The translations under genes and the position numbers were made by a program. From Hypericum androsaemum (Eukaryota; Streptophyta; Magnoliopsida; Malpighiales; Hypericaceae): DNA of 64,000 bases. The notes beneath the pieces are model-generated. The model saw nothing but the letters and a program-made list of their open reading frames with translations. It was not told the DNA's origin and did not search any database. Location of the stretch: NCBI GenBank assembly GCA_963995505.1, contig OZ023192.1:10337001-10401000 (forward strand), in the 5' to 3' direction. Numbering within the stretch: the first letter of the stretch is position 1; each line of letters begins with the position of its first letter. Shown here in pieces: positions 10,916 to 20,975 of the stretch.

Positions 10916-13057
10916 TATCGCGACCCAAATTCGTGGTCGGTGACCGGCGCTAGATCATGTCAAAGTTAATATAATAAACCACAACCTAGCAAGCCTCAAA
11001 TCATAATACATCATTCTTATTACCAGGATTGTCAAAATATTTTTTTTACAACATTGTTTCTTCAAACAAACATATTTATCGTGTCCAAAACCTGGTAGGC
11101 ATTGGAGTACACATCTCCAACGTCATATCATCAAAATACATCCTTTTAAAACATAAACATAACTTACACATATATTACATATTAACATTAAGCTAATGTC
11201 ATATGTCAAAAGACCAACAAATATGTACAATGGAGCGACCTAGATTACAAAAGAGAAAGACCATCTGGAGACCTTCAAATGTAGCCTGAGATGGAAGATA
11301 ACAGGCTGAACTCAGAGGGAAAAGCTTCTCCAGATGCAAACCACGGCCTAAACTTCTTCACCTGTTGATTAAAGTAAGGGATAAGTGCTTTGAAATACTT
11401 AGTAAGTAAATATTATAAGTAACATGTATTTAACCAACCAAACATCCCCATCAAACCCAAATACTAACACAAGGCTACTATAACAAAAGAACCACTTCAC
11501 AAATAAGGTAATCAAATAATCATATATCAAACATAACCAGAAGTTCACATAGAGCTTTACAAATACATAGCATAAATCGGATGAACTTCAGATAGGTCTA
11601 GATAGTGTCACTCCCACTCCGACATGAGGATACCATATCTTAAAGGTGCCATCAGAAACCAACCCGGCCGACCAAATATCATATCATATACATATCCAAT
11701 GTATCCTTAGTATATGTGCACATATGCCAACATCCCCGGTTGGTCACGGGTAGACCTCATCATCTGCCATCTCACAAATGACATACCAAACACACATAAT
11801 ACACATTGACCAAAACATATTGACCACATATCCAAATTCATACCAAAAGAGTCCCATATCACGAATTGGGCAAAATAGCCCCGAATAGACAAACAATCCA
11901 CAAATATCATCAAATCCCATATTGACAAAAACTAATCATATAACCATACTTTAAACCAATAAAAAGTACACCAAATTATACATATCACCCACGTGTAGTT
12001 AACTAAATACATGTTACAAAGAATATCCACTTACTAGACAATGGTTGCTCAAACCATTCAAAGAGAAGCTCCGTGCTTCGTTTTACAACTCGTGGCACTC
12101 GGATTCAAAATATCGGTTAACTAGTCAAAAGAACATAAACCACTATCATTACCAGCCTCTCAAGCATGTAATTAGATCCTAGGTAACATAAAAATGTCTT
12201 AGTTCATTTCTTAGATTCAGATTTACACAAGGCAGGCCCAAAACCTATGCTAAAATTTACAAAACTACACCCCCGATGATCAATTTCTCTTCTGACTTCT
12301 ATACATACGAATCCTAGCTAAAACTTACCTTAACTTCCTTCATTTAGGTCTATATTAATTTGTTCTAATCTTCACCTACTAGCTTCTTCAAAGTGTAAAA
12401 GGGTTTCTACTTAAATTAAGCAAAATCCTATAAAGTTACTTACCTATTTTTCCAAGTTGTTCAAATCTGTCCACCTTTTTTCCTTCTTCTTTTACCTTTG
12501 GTTTCTCCCTTTCTCCTAAGCCTTCCTCTCTGTTTTTCTATCCTAAATGACCAATTGGTTCGTGCCTATCTTCTGGTCCAAAAGGTTTTCCCTTTTATAT
12601 GCATGCTAAGTAGCTTAGTCATCCTACTTTCCATTTGCCACCTAGCCAACTTGCAACAGAATTTCCTTTTTGATCCTAGACTTTTTTAGCCATTCAAAAT
12701 CATTTCTAAACTTCTTAATATGTTTTAATAAATTCCTAAAATGAGCCTTATTCAAATAAAGTCACATAACAAATTATTTTCACATAACTTCCCAATACCG
12801 ACAAAATTAGACCAATTTTCGAGCACTTTGATTAATTATACTTTTACTTCCCGACTATTTCATAAATCATAAAACTCAAAACAGAAAAGTTATAGATCCA
12901 GGTGTTGTGAATCCACACGAATTAGAATCACCTAATTTGGAGTCCGGATGAGGAAACTACGCCTATTTTACCACACGATGATAGATTATGCCTAAACCCT
13001 TCTAAAACCAACCTTATTTTGTTGTAGCAAATTTGGTTGAAGTGTGAGGGTATCACA
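10916..13057 (-). mobile_element. Antisense solo LTR of the same Tekay family, TSD AGTAT
   Basis: This 2,142-bp block is the reverse complement of the host element's own LTR type: it ends GGTATCACA at 13,057 and begins TATCGCGACCC, where TGTCACGACCC is expected. AGTAT flanks it on both sides (10,911-10,915 and 13,058-13,062), and the integrase frame continues on the other side. No internal region or second LTR is present, so it is a solo LTR left by LTR-LTR recombination. It shows that the family attacked its own copies. Confidence 0.94.
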
Positions 13058-14290
13058 AGTATGCACCCTGGATCTACAAAAATGTACCATAATTTGAGAA
13101 GCAATTATTGGTAGCAAGGTATGAAAAAGGACATTGCAAAGTTTGTTTCAAAGTGTTTGACCTGTCAACAGGTTAAAGCAGAGTATCAGAGGCCTTCTGG
13201 ATTACTACAATCCCTAGAGATTCCAATTTGGAAGTGGGAGTGGATAACAATGGATTTGTTAGTAGGGCTTCCAACTACCTCAAGAGGTTATGATGCAGTG
13301 TGGGTTATTGTAGACAGATTGACAAAATCTTCACATTTTCTACCAATAAAGAGTACATATGATGCAAGTAGGTTTGCTCAGATATTTATGGATGAAATTA
13401 TTCGCCTTCATGGTGTACCAGTTTCAATTGTATCTGATCGTGGAACTCATTTCACATCAAGGTTTTGGGGGCAATTTCAGGAGGCTGTGGGAACTCGTTT
13501 GGATTTGAGTACGACCTTTCATCCTCAAACATATGGCCAGTCTGAGCGTGTTATTCAGACATTGGAAGATATGATGCGAACTTGTGTCATTGATTTTGGA
13601 GGAAGTTGGGATCGTTATTTGCCATTGATGGAGTTTGCTTATAATAATAGCTATCAGTCAAGTATCAAGATGGCTCCATATGAAGCTTTGTACGGAAGGA
13701 AATGTAGATCTCTATTATGTTGGAATGAGGTTGGTGAGAAACAACTATTGGGCAATGACTTAGTGCAAGAAACTAATGAGAAGTTACAGTTGATTCGACA
13801 AAGGCTAGAAACAGCCCAGAGTCGGCAAAAGTCATACTCAGACAAGAGACGAAAGGATATTGAGTTTGATGTGGGACTACATGTTTTCCTCAAGGTTTCA
13901 CCTATGAAGGGAACAATGAGGTTTGGAAGAAGGGGTAAACTCAGTCCTAGATATATTGACCCATTTGAGATTTTGGAGCGAGTTGGACTAGTGGCATATC
14001 GATTGGCTTTGCCACCATCTTTATCGCATATTCATCCAGTGTTCCATGTCTCAATGCTTAAGCAATACTTGCACGATTCTACTCATATTTTGGAGCCACA
14101 GATAGTGGAGATAAGTAGAGATTTGACATATCAGGAGAATCCAATAAGAATTTTGGATCGTGAAGTTAGAAAGTTTCGGAATAAAGAACTTCCGATGATC
14201 AAGATTGAATGGGAAAATCGTTCCTTGGCTGAGGCAACTTGGGAAATGGAGGGAGAAATGAAAACTAAGTACTCACATCTATTTGTATGA
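13058..14290 (+). pseudogene. Tekay integrase with C-terminal chromodomain
   Basis: An open frame from about 13,121 to 14,290, uninterrupted for 389 codons. It has the end of the HHCC finger (CLTCQQVK), catalytic Asp in WITMDLLVGLP (~13,250), Asp in VSDRGTHF (~13,435) and Glu in SERVIQTLEDM (~13,545), the GPY/F-type region (RYIDPFEILERVG, ~13,950), VFHVSMLKQY, and a terminal chromodomain (ILDREVRKFRNKELP ... IEWENRSLAEATWE, ~14,150-14,250). The chromodomain targets integration to heterochromatin in this lineage. This part is the best preserved in the element but is severed from RT by the solo LTR. Confidence 0.92.
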
Positions 14291-14337
14291 CAAGTAAGTT
14301 AACCTTCTATTATGCAAATTTGGGGACCGAATTTTAT

Positions 14338-14349
14338 AAGGAGGGGAGA
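14338..14349 (+). other. Tekay polypurine tract
   Basis: AAGGAGGGGAGA lies immediately before the 3' LTR start (TGTGATACC at 14,350) and would prime plus-strand DNA synthesis. Confidence 0.85.
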
Positions 14350-16480
14350 TGTGATACCGTCACCCTTCAACCAAATTTGCTACAACAAAATAAGTTTGGT
14401 TTTAGAAAGGTTTAGGCATAGTCCATCGTCATGTGGTAAAATAGGCGTAGTTTCCTCATCCGGACTCTAAATTATGTGATTCTAATTTGTGTGGATTTAT
14501 AACATCTGGATCTATAACTTTGCTTTTTGTGTTTTGTCATTTATGAAATAATCTGGCAGTAACAGAGTAATTAATCAAGGTACTCAAAAATTGATCTAAT
14601 CTCGTCGGTATTGGAAAGTTATGTGAAAATAATTTGTTATGTGACTTTATTTAAATAAGGCTCATTTTAGGGACTTATTAGAATATATTATAAAGTTTAG
14701 AAATGATTTTGAATGGCTGGAAAATTTAGGATCAAAAAGGAAATTCTGTTGCAAGTTGGCTAGGTGGCAAATGGAAAGTAGGATAACTAAGCTACTTAGC
14801 ATGCATATAAAAGGAAAAACCTTTTGGACCAGAAGATAGGCACGAACCAATTGGTCATTTAGGACAGAAAAACAGAGAGGAAGGCCTAGGAGAAAGGGAG
14901 AAACTGAAGGTAAAAGAAGAAGGAAAAAAGGTGGACAGATTTGAACAACTTGGAAGAATAGGTAAGTAACTTTGTAGGATTTTGCTTAATTTAAGTAGAA
15001 ACCCTTTTACACTTTGAAGAAGCTAGTAGGTGAAGATTAGAATAGATTAATATAGACCTAGATGAAGGAAGTTAAGGTAAGTTTTAGCTAGGATTCGTAT
15101 GTATAGAAGTCAGAAGAGAAATTGATCATCAGGGGTGTAGTTTTGTAAATTTTAGCATAGGTTTTGGGGCTGCCTTGTTTAAATCTGAATCTAAGAAATG
15201 AACTAAGAAATTTTTATGTTACCTAGGATCTAATTACATGCTTGAGAGGCTGGTAATGATAGTAGTTTATATTCTTTTGAGTAGTTAACCGACATTTTGA
15301 ATCCGAGTGCCACGAGTTGTAAAATGAAGCACGGAGCTTCTCTTTGAATAGTTTGAGCAACCATTGTCTAGTAAGTGGATATTCTTTGTAGCATGTATTT
15401 AGTTAACTACACGTGGGTGATATGTATAATTTGGTGTACTTATGATTAGTTTAAAGTATGATTATATGATTAGTTTTTGTCAATATGGGATTTGATGATA
15501 TTTGTGTATTGTTTGTCTATTTGGGGCTATTTTGCCCAATTCGTGATGTGGGACTCTTTTGGTATGAATTTGGATATGTGGTCAATATGTATTATGTTTG
15601 TTTGAAATGTTTGGTATGTCATTTGTGAGATGGCGGATGATGAGGTCTACCCGTGACCAACCGGGGATGTTGGCATATGTGCACATATACTGAGGATACA
15701 TTGGATATGTATATGATATTTGGCCGGTGGGGTTAGTTTCTGATGGCATCTTTAAGATATGGTATCCTCGTGTCGGTATGGAAGTGACACTATCTAGACC
15801 TATCTGAAGTTCATCTGATTTGTGTTATGTGTTTGTAAAGGTCTATCTGAACTTCTGGTTATGTTTGATATATGATTATTTGATTACCTTATTTGTGAAG
15901 TGGTCCTTTTGTCATAGTAGCCTTGTGTTAGTATTTGGGTTTGATGGGGATGTTTGGTTGGTTAAATACATGTTACTTATAATATTTACTTACTAAGTAT
16001 TTCAAAGTACTTATCCCTTACTTTAATCAACATGTAAAGAGGTTTAGGCCGTGGTTTGCATCTGGAGAAGCTTTTTCCTCTGAGTTCAGCCCGTTATCTT
16101 CCATCTCGGGCTACATTTGAAGGTCTCCAGATGGACTTTCTCTTTTGTGATCTAGGTCGCTCCATTGTACATACTTGTTGGTCTTTTGACTTATGACCTT
16201 AGATTAATGTTAATATGTAATATTTGTGTGTATGTGTTAAAAGGATGAATTTGATGATATGATGTTGGAGATGTGTACTCCAACTTTGGAATTATGCCTA
16301 CCAAGTTTTGGACACGAATAAATATGCATTGTTTAAAGAAACAATGTTGTAAAAAAATGTTTTGACTATTCTTATAATGAGACATATGAGTTATGTTTGA
16401 GGCTTACTAGGTTATGGTTTATTATATTAAGTTTGAAATGATCTAGCGCCGGTCACCGACCACAAAATTGGGTCGTGACA
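14350..16480 (+). repeat. Tekay 3' LTR
   Basis: 2,131 bp, ends TGTGATACC...GTCGTGACA, followed by the target duplication CTTTT. It is nearly colinear with the 5' LTR and the antisense solo LTR; no gene is inside. Confidence 0.95.
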
Positions 16481-17394
16481 CTTTTGCACCTGTTGTTAGA
16501 TTTACGTCAATTAGGGTCATTTTAGCTATGGTTGCTAACATGAATCTAGAATTACTTCAAATGGATGTAAAGACTGCTTTTCTCCATGGAGAATTGGATG
16601 AAAAAATCTACATGATTCAGCCTGAGGGCTATATTAAAAAAAACTGCGAATACAAAGTTTGCAAATTGAATAGATCAATTTATGGCCTTAAGCAGTCGTC
16701 TAGACAGTGGTATATTCGCTTTCATAATATGATCATGCAGCATGATTTTTTAATGATAGACGAAGATTACTACGTGTATGTTAAGCGATCAGGAAAGAAG
16801 TTTGTCATCATCACTTTGTATGTTGTTGACATCCTTTTAGCTGGAAATGACATGGGATTTCTTGTCGAAATCAAAGATTGGTTATCTTCCAACTTTGAAA
16901 TGAAAGACATGGGTGAAGCAGATTACATACTCGGAGTTAAGATTTCGAGGAATCATTCGAAAATAATAATGTCTCTCTCACAAGAGACATATATTCATAA
17001 AGTAGTAAAACGTTTCAAATGTGATAACAGTAACCCAAAGTACGTCCCATTGGTTAAAGGTCATAATTTGGGTAAGGATATGTACCCAAAAATAGCTAAA
17101 CAACGTGGGAACATGGAGAAGATTCCTTATGCCAACGCAGTTGGATGCCTGATGTATGCAATGTTGTGTACCAAACCTGATATTTGCTATGCTGTTGGGA
17201 TAGCAAGCAGATATCAGTTTGATCTAGGCAATGCTCACTGAAAGGCTGTCAAAGGGATTTTAAAATATAAAGAACTGTGTATGAAACACATATCTATAAA
17301 AGATATGGTCCCAGATCCAATGACTAAAGCATTACCTCGAGAAGTGTTCGAGAAATATGTTAAGTCACTAGGTTTACGGCGGTTTCATTTGTAA
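16481..17394 (+). pseudogene. Copia-1 RT, second part, and RNase H remnant
   Basis: Resumes the copia RT directly after the Tekay target duplication: APVVRFTSIRVILA, QMDVKTAFLHGELDEKIYM, CKLNRSIYGLKQSSRQWY. The catalytic motif reads YVVDILL (~16,819-16,839); the first of the two conserved aspartates of YVDD is Val, which should abolish polymerase activity. The frame stops at TGA 17,239-17,241. After it only a few codons of the connection (KGILKYK) are joined to the C-terminal tail (MKHISIKDMVPDPMTKALP ... LGLRRFHL, TAA 17,392-17,394), so most of RNase H has been deleted. Confidence 0.88.
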
Positions 17395-18336
17395 TCCAAT
17401 TAGTTGAAATAAAGAAGTTTTATTTGGCAATATGAGTTAATTATGAAACATGTCGGACAGAGAAGTAGCCCACTCACACGGGTGTTTACCTCAGTAGGAG
17501 CCAAGAAGTTAATTCCTAGATGGGATGAGGCAGTTATTGGACATTCATAAGTGCAAGTCCTATGACGGAATGCCGTCTTGCTCAAGAGCAAGTTTCCTTA
17601 TGGGATGCAGGAATAAGTTACTGCATTTGGATTTTCTACAATCCATATGATAAGATATAAGTAGAACTTATCATACTGTCTGTCCTATTAGCCTAGAGTT
17701 AAGCTAAGGCTGATACTCTAGTATGGTGTTAAATGACATGTGTTCCTTTAAAAAGGAATGTACATCGTAACACGTGATTAGTATCATGTGTGCTACTCGA
17801 CCACTGGATGGGATGAAAATGTTGAGTGATTTCACAATCTCTGGTGTGAGACCAATTTTCGAGAATTGTGGTTCCCGAAACCTACCCTTAAGATCCTAAA
17901 CGTATTCTGGAAGTATGGTCTAGTGCTGCTATTTTGGAAAGTTCATAAAAAAGTTTTGGCACAGCGATTCGACCTGGCAGGGCTGACCAGAAAAGCAGGC
18001 TGTATCATTATGAAAGGAATATAGTTAAGGGAGAAGGAACTATGTTCATCACATTCTGAGTTTCGTGGTTTAGGTGCACCAATTGTATTGAAAAGTACAA
18101 TAGTGAACCCGAATATAATTGTTTGAAATCATTAATGTGAACAATAGAATGTGACATGAGTCCTGCGGTAATAGCATGCATTATACAAGAAGATTGTCGA
18201 GATGCTACTATTCAAGTAACCTGAGTGTCCGTGCTCTTGAATTTGGCTTAACACACTCGACGTATGCTGGTCGCACGAAATTCTTTAAAGAAATCTGATA
18301 GATGTTGATCATGGTCAATAATAATTTAGTAGGAGA
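17395..18336 (+). other. Copia-1 3' non-coding region with PPT
   Basis: About 940 bp with no convincing open frame lie between pol and the 3' LTR, long for a copia element. It ends with a purine-rich tract (about 18,325-18,336, TTTAGTAGGAGA) directly before TGTTGG of the LTR. Confidence 0.7.
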
Positions 18337-18938
18337 TGTTGGACCTAAAGGCCCAATCAAGCAATTATTATTGTGCCTGATTGGGCCCAGGCCCATCAGG
18401 CCCAAATTTTAGGTAGAATGGGCCAGTCAACGCGGGTTGACCAGCCCGGTGCCACGCAGGCGCCACGTCAGTGTGACGTGGCACTGACGCAATTACCGCC
18501 AAAGTTGGCGGCCCACGTGGCACGCTAACGTGGCGCCACGTGGCAAAGTACCACGTGGCAGACATGCGGCCCGAAGTGCCACGTGGCGGACATGCGGCCC
18601 GAAGTGCCACGTGGCGCATTTTGGATGTCCGAGTTTCCCTATAAAAAGGGAAATCTGACTGAACCAATCTGTAAGTTTGCCCACTACCACTCAATAAGAA
18701 AGAAAAACTCTGGAATAGTCCTTGAGTTTTTATCAAATTTTCAATAGAGGAAATCTCGTGAAAATTAATTACGAATCCGTTATAACGTGATCGTAATTCG
18801 ACTGGCACGAAAATATTGTGGACCCGAACCTGTGGACCTCTTGCTTCAACAAGTAAGTGATTTATTATTAACAAATTAGTTTATTAATTAAACAAGTTTA
18901 ACATATAATTACTCGTTAATTGCACGTTAAATCCATCA
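18337..18938 (+). repeat. Copia-1 3' LTR
   Basis: 602 bp, TGTTGGACC...ATCCATCA. It contains five CACGTG G-boxes (18,514-18,613), the TATA box at 18,640-18,646 and a possible polyadenylation signal AATAAG near 18,692. The right edge coincides exactly with the start of homology to copy B of the duplicated segment. Confidence 0.94.
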
Positions 18939-19031
18939 ATAAGCATCACCAAGAGCCCCACAAATCATTCCGCTAACTTCCCAGGTGCGAGTTGAAGCCG
19001 CAACCAAATCATCCGGATGACAGCAATCAGG
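18939..19031 (-). pseudogene. Terminal exon of an unidentified gene, copy A, cut by Copia-1
   Basis: On the minus strand an AG acceptor (complement of 19,032-19,033) precedes an open reading that matches the complete exon in copy B (35,067-35,204) except for a Glu in place of Lys. The last ~45 bases, including the stop codon, are missing because Copia-1 is inserted at 18,938/18,939. The continuation should lie left of the window. I do not recognise the protein. Confidence 0.5.
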
Positions 19032-19033
19032 CT

Positions 19034-20342
19034 CTCACGAGAATCAGGTGTTGGAGGCAAACCACGATGGACGCAGTATTTTTTATACTTTCGGGTATCC
19101 AAAAACATACTAGGTCGACTAATTCAAGTTCCAGGTAATGACTTTTGAAAAATAGCAAAATTATTCCAACAAATATTTAACTTTCCAATGAACGGAACTC
19201 GAGATATCTTGTTTAATCTAAAACACTTTTGGCACAAGTTAATCTAACGTGGTGCACTCACCGGTTTACTTCTTTTTTTTTTTCCTTAAAAGTAAACTAC
19301 TTTCCAATTAAAAGTTAATACTTTCTCCCTTGTTTAATTCCTCCCCTTTAAGGGAAAACGATCCTCGAGAAATAAAGAAAATGAAAAGGAGAATTGCAAC
19401 TCTCGGAAAACAAACAATTGAATATATGGGGGGCCCCTCCTTTCACACCTCCACCATCAGACAATAATAGGACCAACAGTCCATGTTTGAGCTGTCCAAG
19501 TGAAGACAAACCACACAACTCATAAATTTGCCTGAAAGAGGTGGTGCACTGGGAGTGCACCTCTGGATTAGATATAGAATTCGGAAAGCCAAATTTTCGA
19601 TCCAAATAGTAATTTGAGTTCAAATTTTATCGATACGATATATTATTTTTAATAACAGTTATTCATAAAATAAAATAAAAACATCCAAAAGGCATCAAAC
19701 ACACACCATTAAAAGCTGTTTGCTTCATTATTATTGTTGTTTATCACATATCAGAAATTCACCTTACAACATTACATTACAGACAACCAGGAGGACAACC
19801 CTTACTACACAACAATTACAACTACACCAATCATACAACACCAAGCTGACCCACATAGCTATTTTAATTGAGGTGAACAATTCATAAACCAGAACAATAT
19901 GTACATTTATAACCAGGGTTATAACATGTTCGAATATGAATACCGATTGTGGCCGACCAAACTATTATTGTTGAGATTGATCAAACGTCCTTTCCATTTA
20001 TGGGGAGTTACCCCGTGAGCTTTTTTGATGGAAGAATGTAAAAAATAGTTTTGATGCTCTTGAATTCTTTTTTTTCCCCTCTCTTTTCTTGTTTTCCCCA
20101 AACTTTTTTTTTTGGACTAAAGGCCGAATTGACTTTCTTGTTGTACAACGACTCACAATTGGCCTAAAAAAGTAAGAAACACAACAAAGATAATATTACA
20201 CCAAACAATCACTAATTTACGTTTTCCCCCCTTTTTTCCAATGGTATAATCTAATCTAACCAGGTGGACAATTAACTTAAACAATTGTTGCACCAATCCT
20301 TATGAATAGAATAATTAAACCCCATAAATATTCTCCTCAACC
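19034..20342 (-). other. Downstream flank of S40 copy A
   Basis: AT-rich, no convincing gene. The 3' UTR of the S40 gene is expected in its right part (about 19,700-20,342). It is strongly conserved with copy B (38,757-39,589), including long identical stretches, which I attribute to recent duplication rather than coding function. Confidence 0.6.
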
Positions 20343-20756
20343 TCAAGTCTCCAAAAACCCAGTTAACTTGAGAATTGAATTCCTGACTTGGCTCAAATCC
20401 CTGCCCTTCAATTTCCTCCCATTCCCGGTACACATCGAGAAGGCCATCTTCCCGGCGATCCGCCTTCCGACGATTACGTGCGGCGGCTCTAACTCCCCGC
20501 CGTCGTACTCGCAATAGTCCTGGTGGTAACCCGCCAGCTTCAGCACATTGCTTGGCTTTATGTCCACTGGCAGGCTACCGGTCGTCGACTCCCATCCCCG
20601 GTCGGCCGCCCTAGTACTACTCTTCTTCCTCTGCTTCTTGGGCTTAACTAGACCTTGCTCCTGGCTGGCCAGGTAGAAGCTCCCAATCTTGTTGTACTCC
20701 TCCTGGTCCGGGAAGATCACCTCGGATTCCTCGAATTCCTCGAATCCCTCTGCCAT
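20343..20756 (-). CDS. S40-family senescence regulator (DUF584), paralogue A
   Basis: 137 aa, intronless in this reading, as is usual for the family. The N-terminus MAEGFEEFEESEVIFPD carries the acidic 'E-S-E-V-I-F' motif typical of S40 proteins. The middle has a basic stretch (KPKKQRKK, residues 38-45) that may be a nuclear localisation signal. The conserved C-terminal block runs PPHVIVGRRIAGKMAFSM (91-108), then NGRKLKGRDLSQVRNSIL (112-129) and ends TGFLET. This is the Senescence_reg/DUF584 domain. S40 proteins (barley HvS40, Arabidopsis S40 family) are small nuclear proteins linked to leaf senescence, ABA/SA and pathogen responses; the biochemical role is unknown. The start at 20,756 is chosen because the in-frame extension upstream runs over the TATA box. 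It differs from paralogue B by A30T, K73R, E90Q and M108V. Likely functional. Confidence 0.9.
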   Translation of the reverse strand: MAEGFEEFEESEVIFPDQEEYNKIGSFYLASQEQGLVKPKKQRKKSSTRAADRGWESTTGSLPVDIKPSNVLKLAGYHQDYCEYDGGELEPPHVIVGRRIAGKMAFSMCTGNGRKLKGRDLSQVRNSILKLTGFLET

Positions 20757-20912
20757 GGATAATACCAAATAAAGATATATACTTTGATTGATGAAACGAA
20801 GATTCCCAACTGGGTTGGTCTCGAAATGGGTTGAACTGAATTGGGTTGTGGAGAAGGAAGGGTGTGGAGACTTGAAGAAGGAAGGGAGGAAGAGAAATGG
20901 GGTAACGTGGGG

Positions 20913-20919
20913 ATTTATA
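20913..20919 (-). promoter_or_regulatory. TATA box of S40 paralogue A
   Basis: TATAAAT on the minus strand, ~157 bases before the ATG, giving a 5' UTR of roughly 125 bases. It is conserved at 40,136-40,142 before paralogue B. Confidence 0.6.
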
Positions 20920-20975
20920 GGGAAGGGTGGAAGGAGAAGAATCTGTGAATCGTAGTGAGCACATTTCCTTTGCAA

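Larger units (their letters stand above)
5323..16480 (+). mobile_element. Tekay-type Ty3/gypsy chromovirus inserted in Copia-1 RT
   Basis: LTRs of 2,132 bp (5,323-7,454) and 2,131 bp (14,350-16,480) begin TGTGATACC and end GGGTCGTGACA. The 5-bp duplication CTTTT flanks both sides (5,318-5,322 and 16,481-16,485), and removing the element plus one repeat restores the copia RT frame. Domain order gag-PR-RT-RNase H-IN-chromodomain, long LTRs and an initiator-Met PBS identify the Tekay (Del) lineage. One reading frame runs through gag-pol and is broken only by stop codons, an ~80-bp deletion in RT and one antisense solo LTR of the same family. Confidence 0.95.
1..18938 (+). mobile_element. Copia-1: decayed Ty1/copia LTR retrotransposon, interrupted by a Tekay element
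   Basis: The order is 5' LTR (cut by the window edge), PBS matching initiator tRNA-Met, a ~2-kb leader, gag, protease, integrase, RT, a remnant of RNase H, PPT and 3' LTR. Integrase before RT defines the copia superfamily. The element is split at 5,322/16,481 by a gypsy element with target duplication CTTTT; without that insertion it would be about 7.8 kb. The 3' LTR ends at 18,938, followed by ATAAG as the presumptive target duplication; the left flank is outside the window. Copy B of the neighbouring duplication (35,112 onward) carries the unoccupied site, which fixes the right boundary. It has in-frame stops, a frameshift in gag and a deletion in RNase H, so it is not autonomous. Confidence 0.93.

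Noticed and set aside
20757..20975. In-frame N-terminal extension of S40 paralogue A starting MQRKCAHYDS (and 40,004-40,198 in B)
   Set aside because: It spans the conserved TATA box and differs in length and sequence between copies, while the protein from MAEGFEE onward is conserved; it is leader and promoter, not coding.
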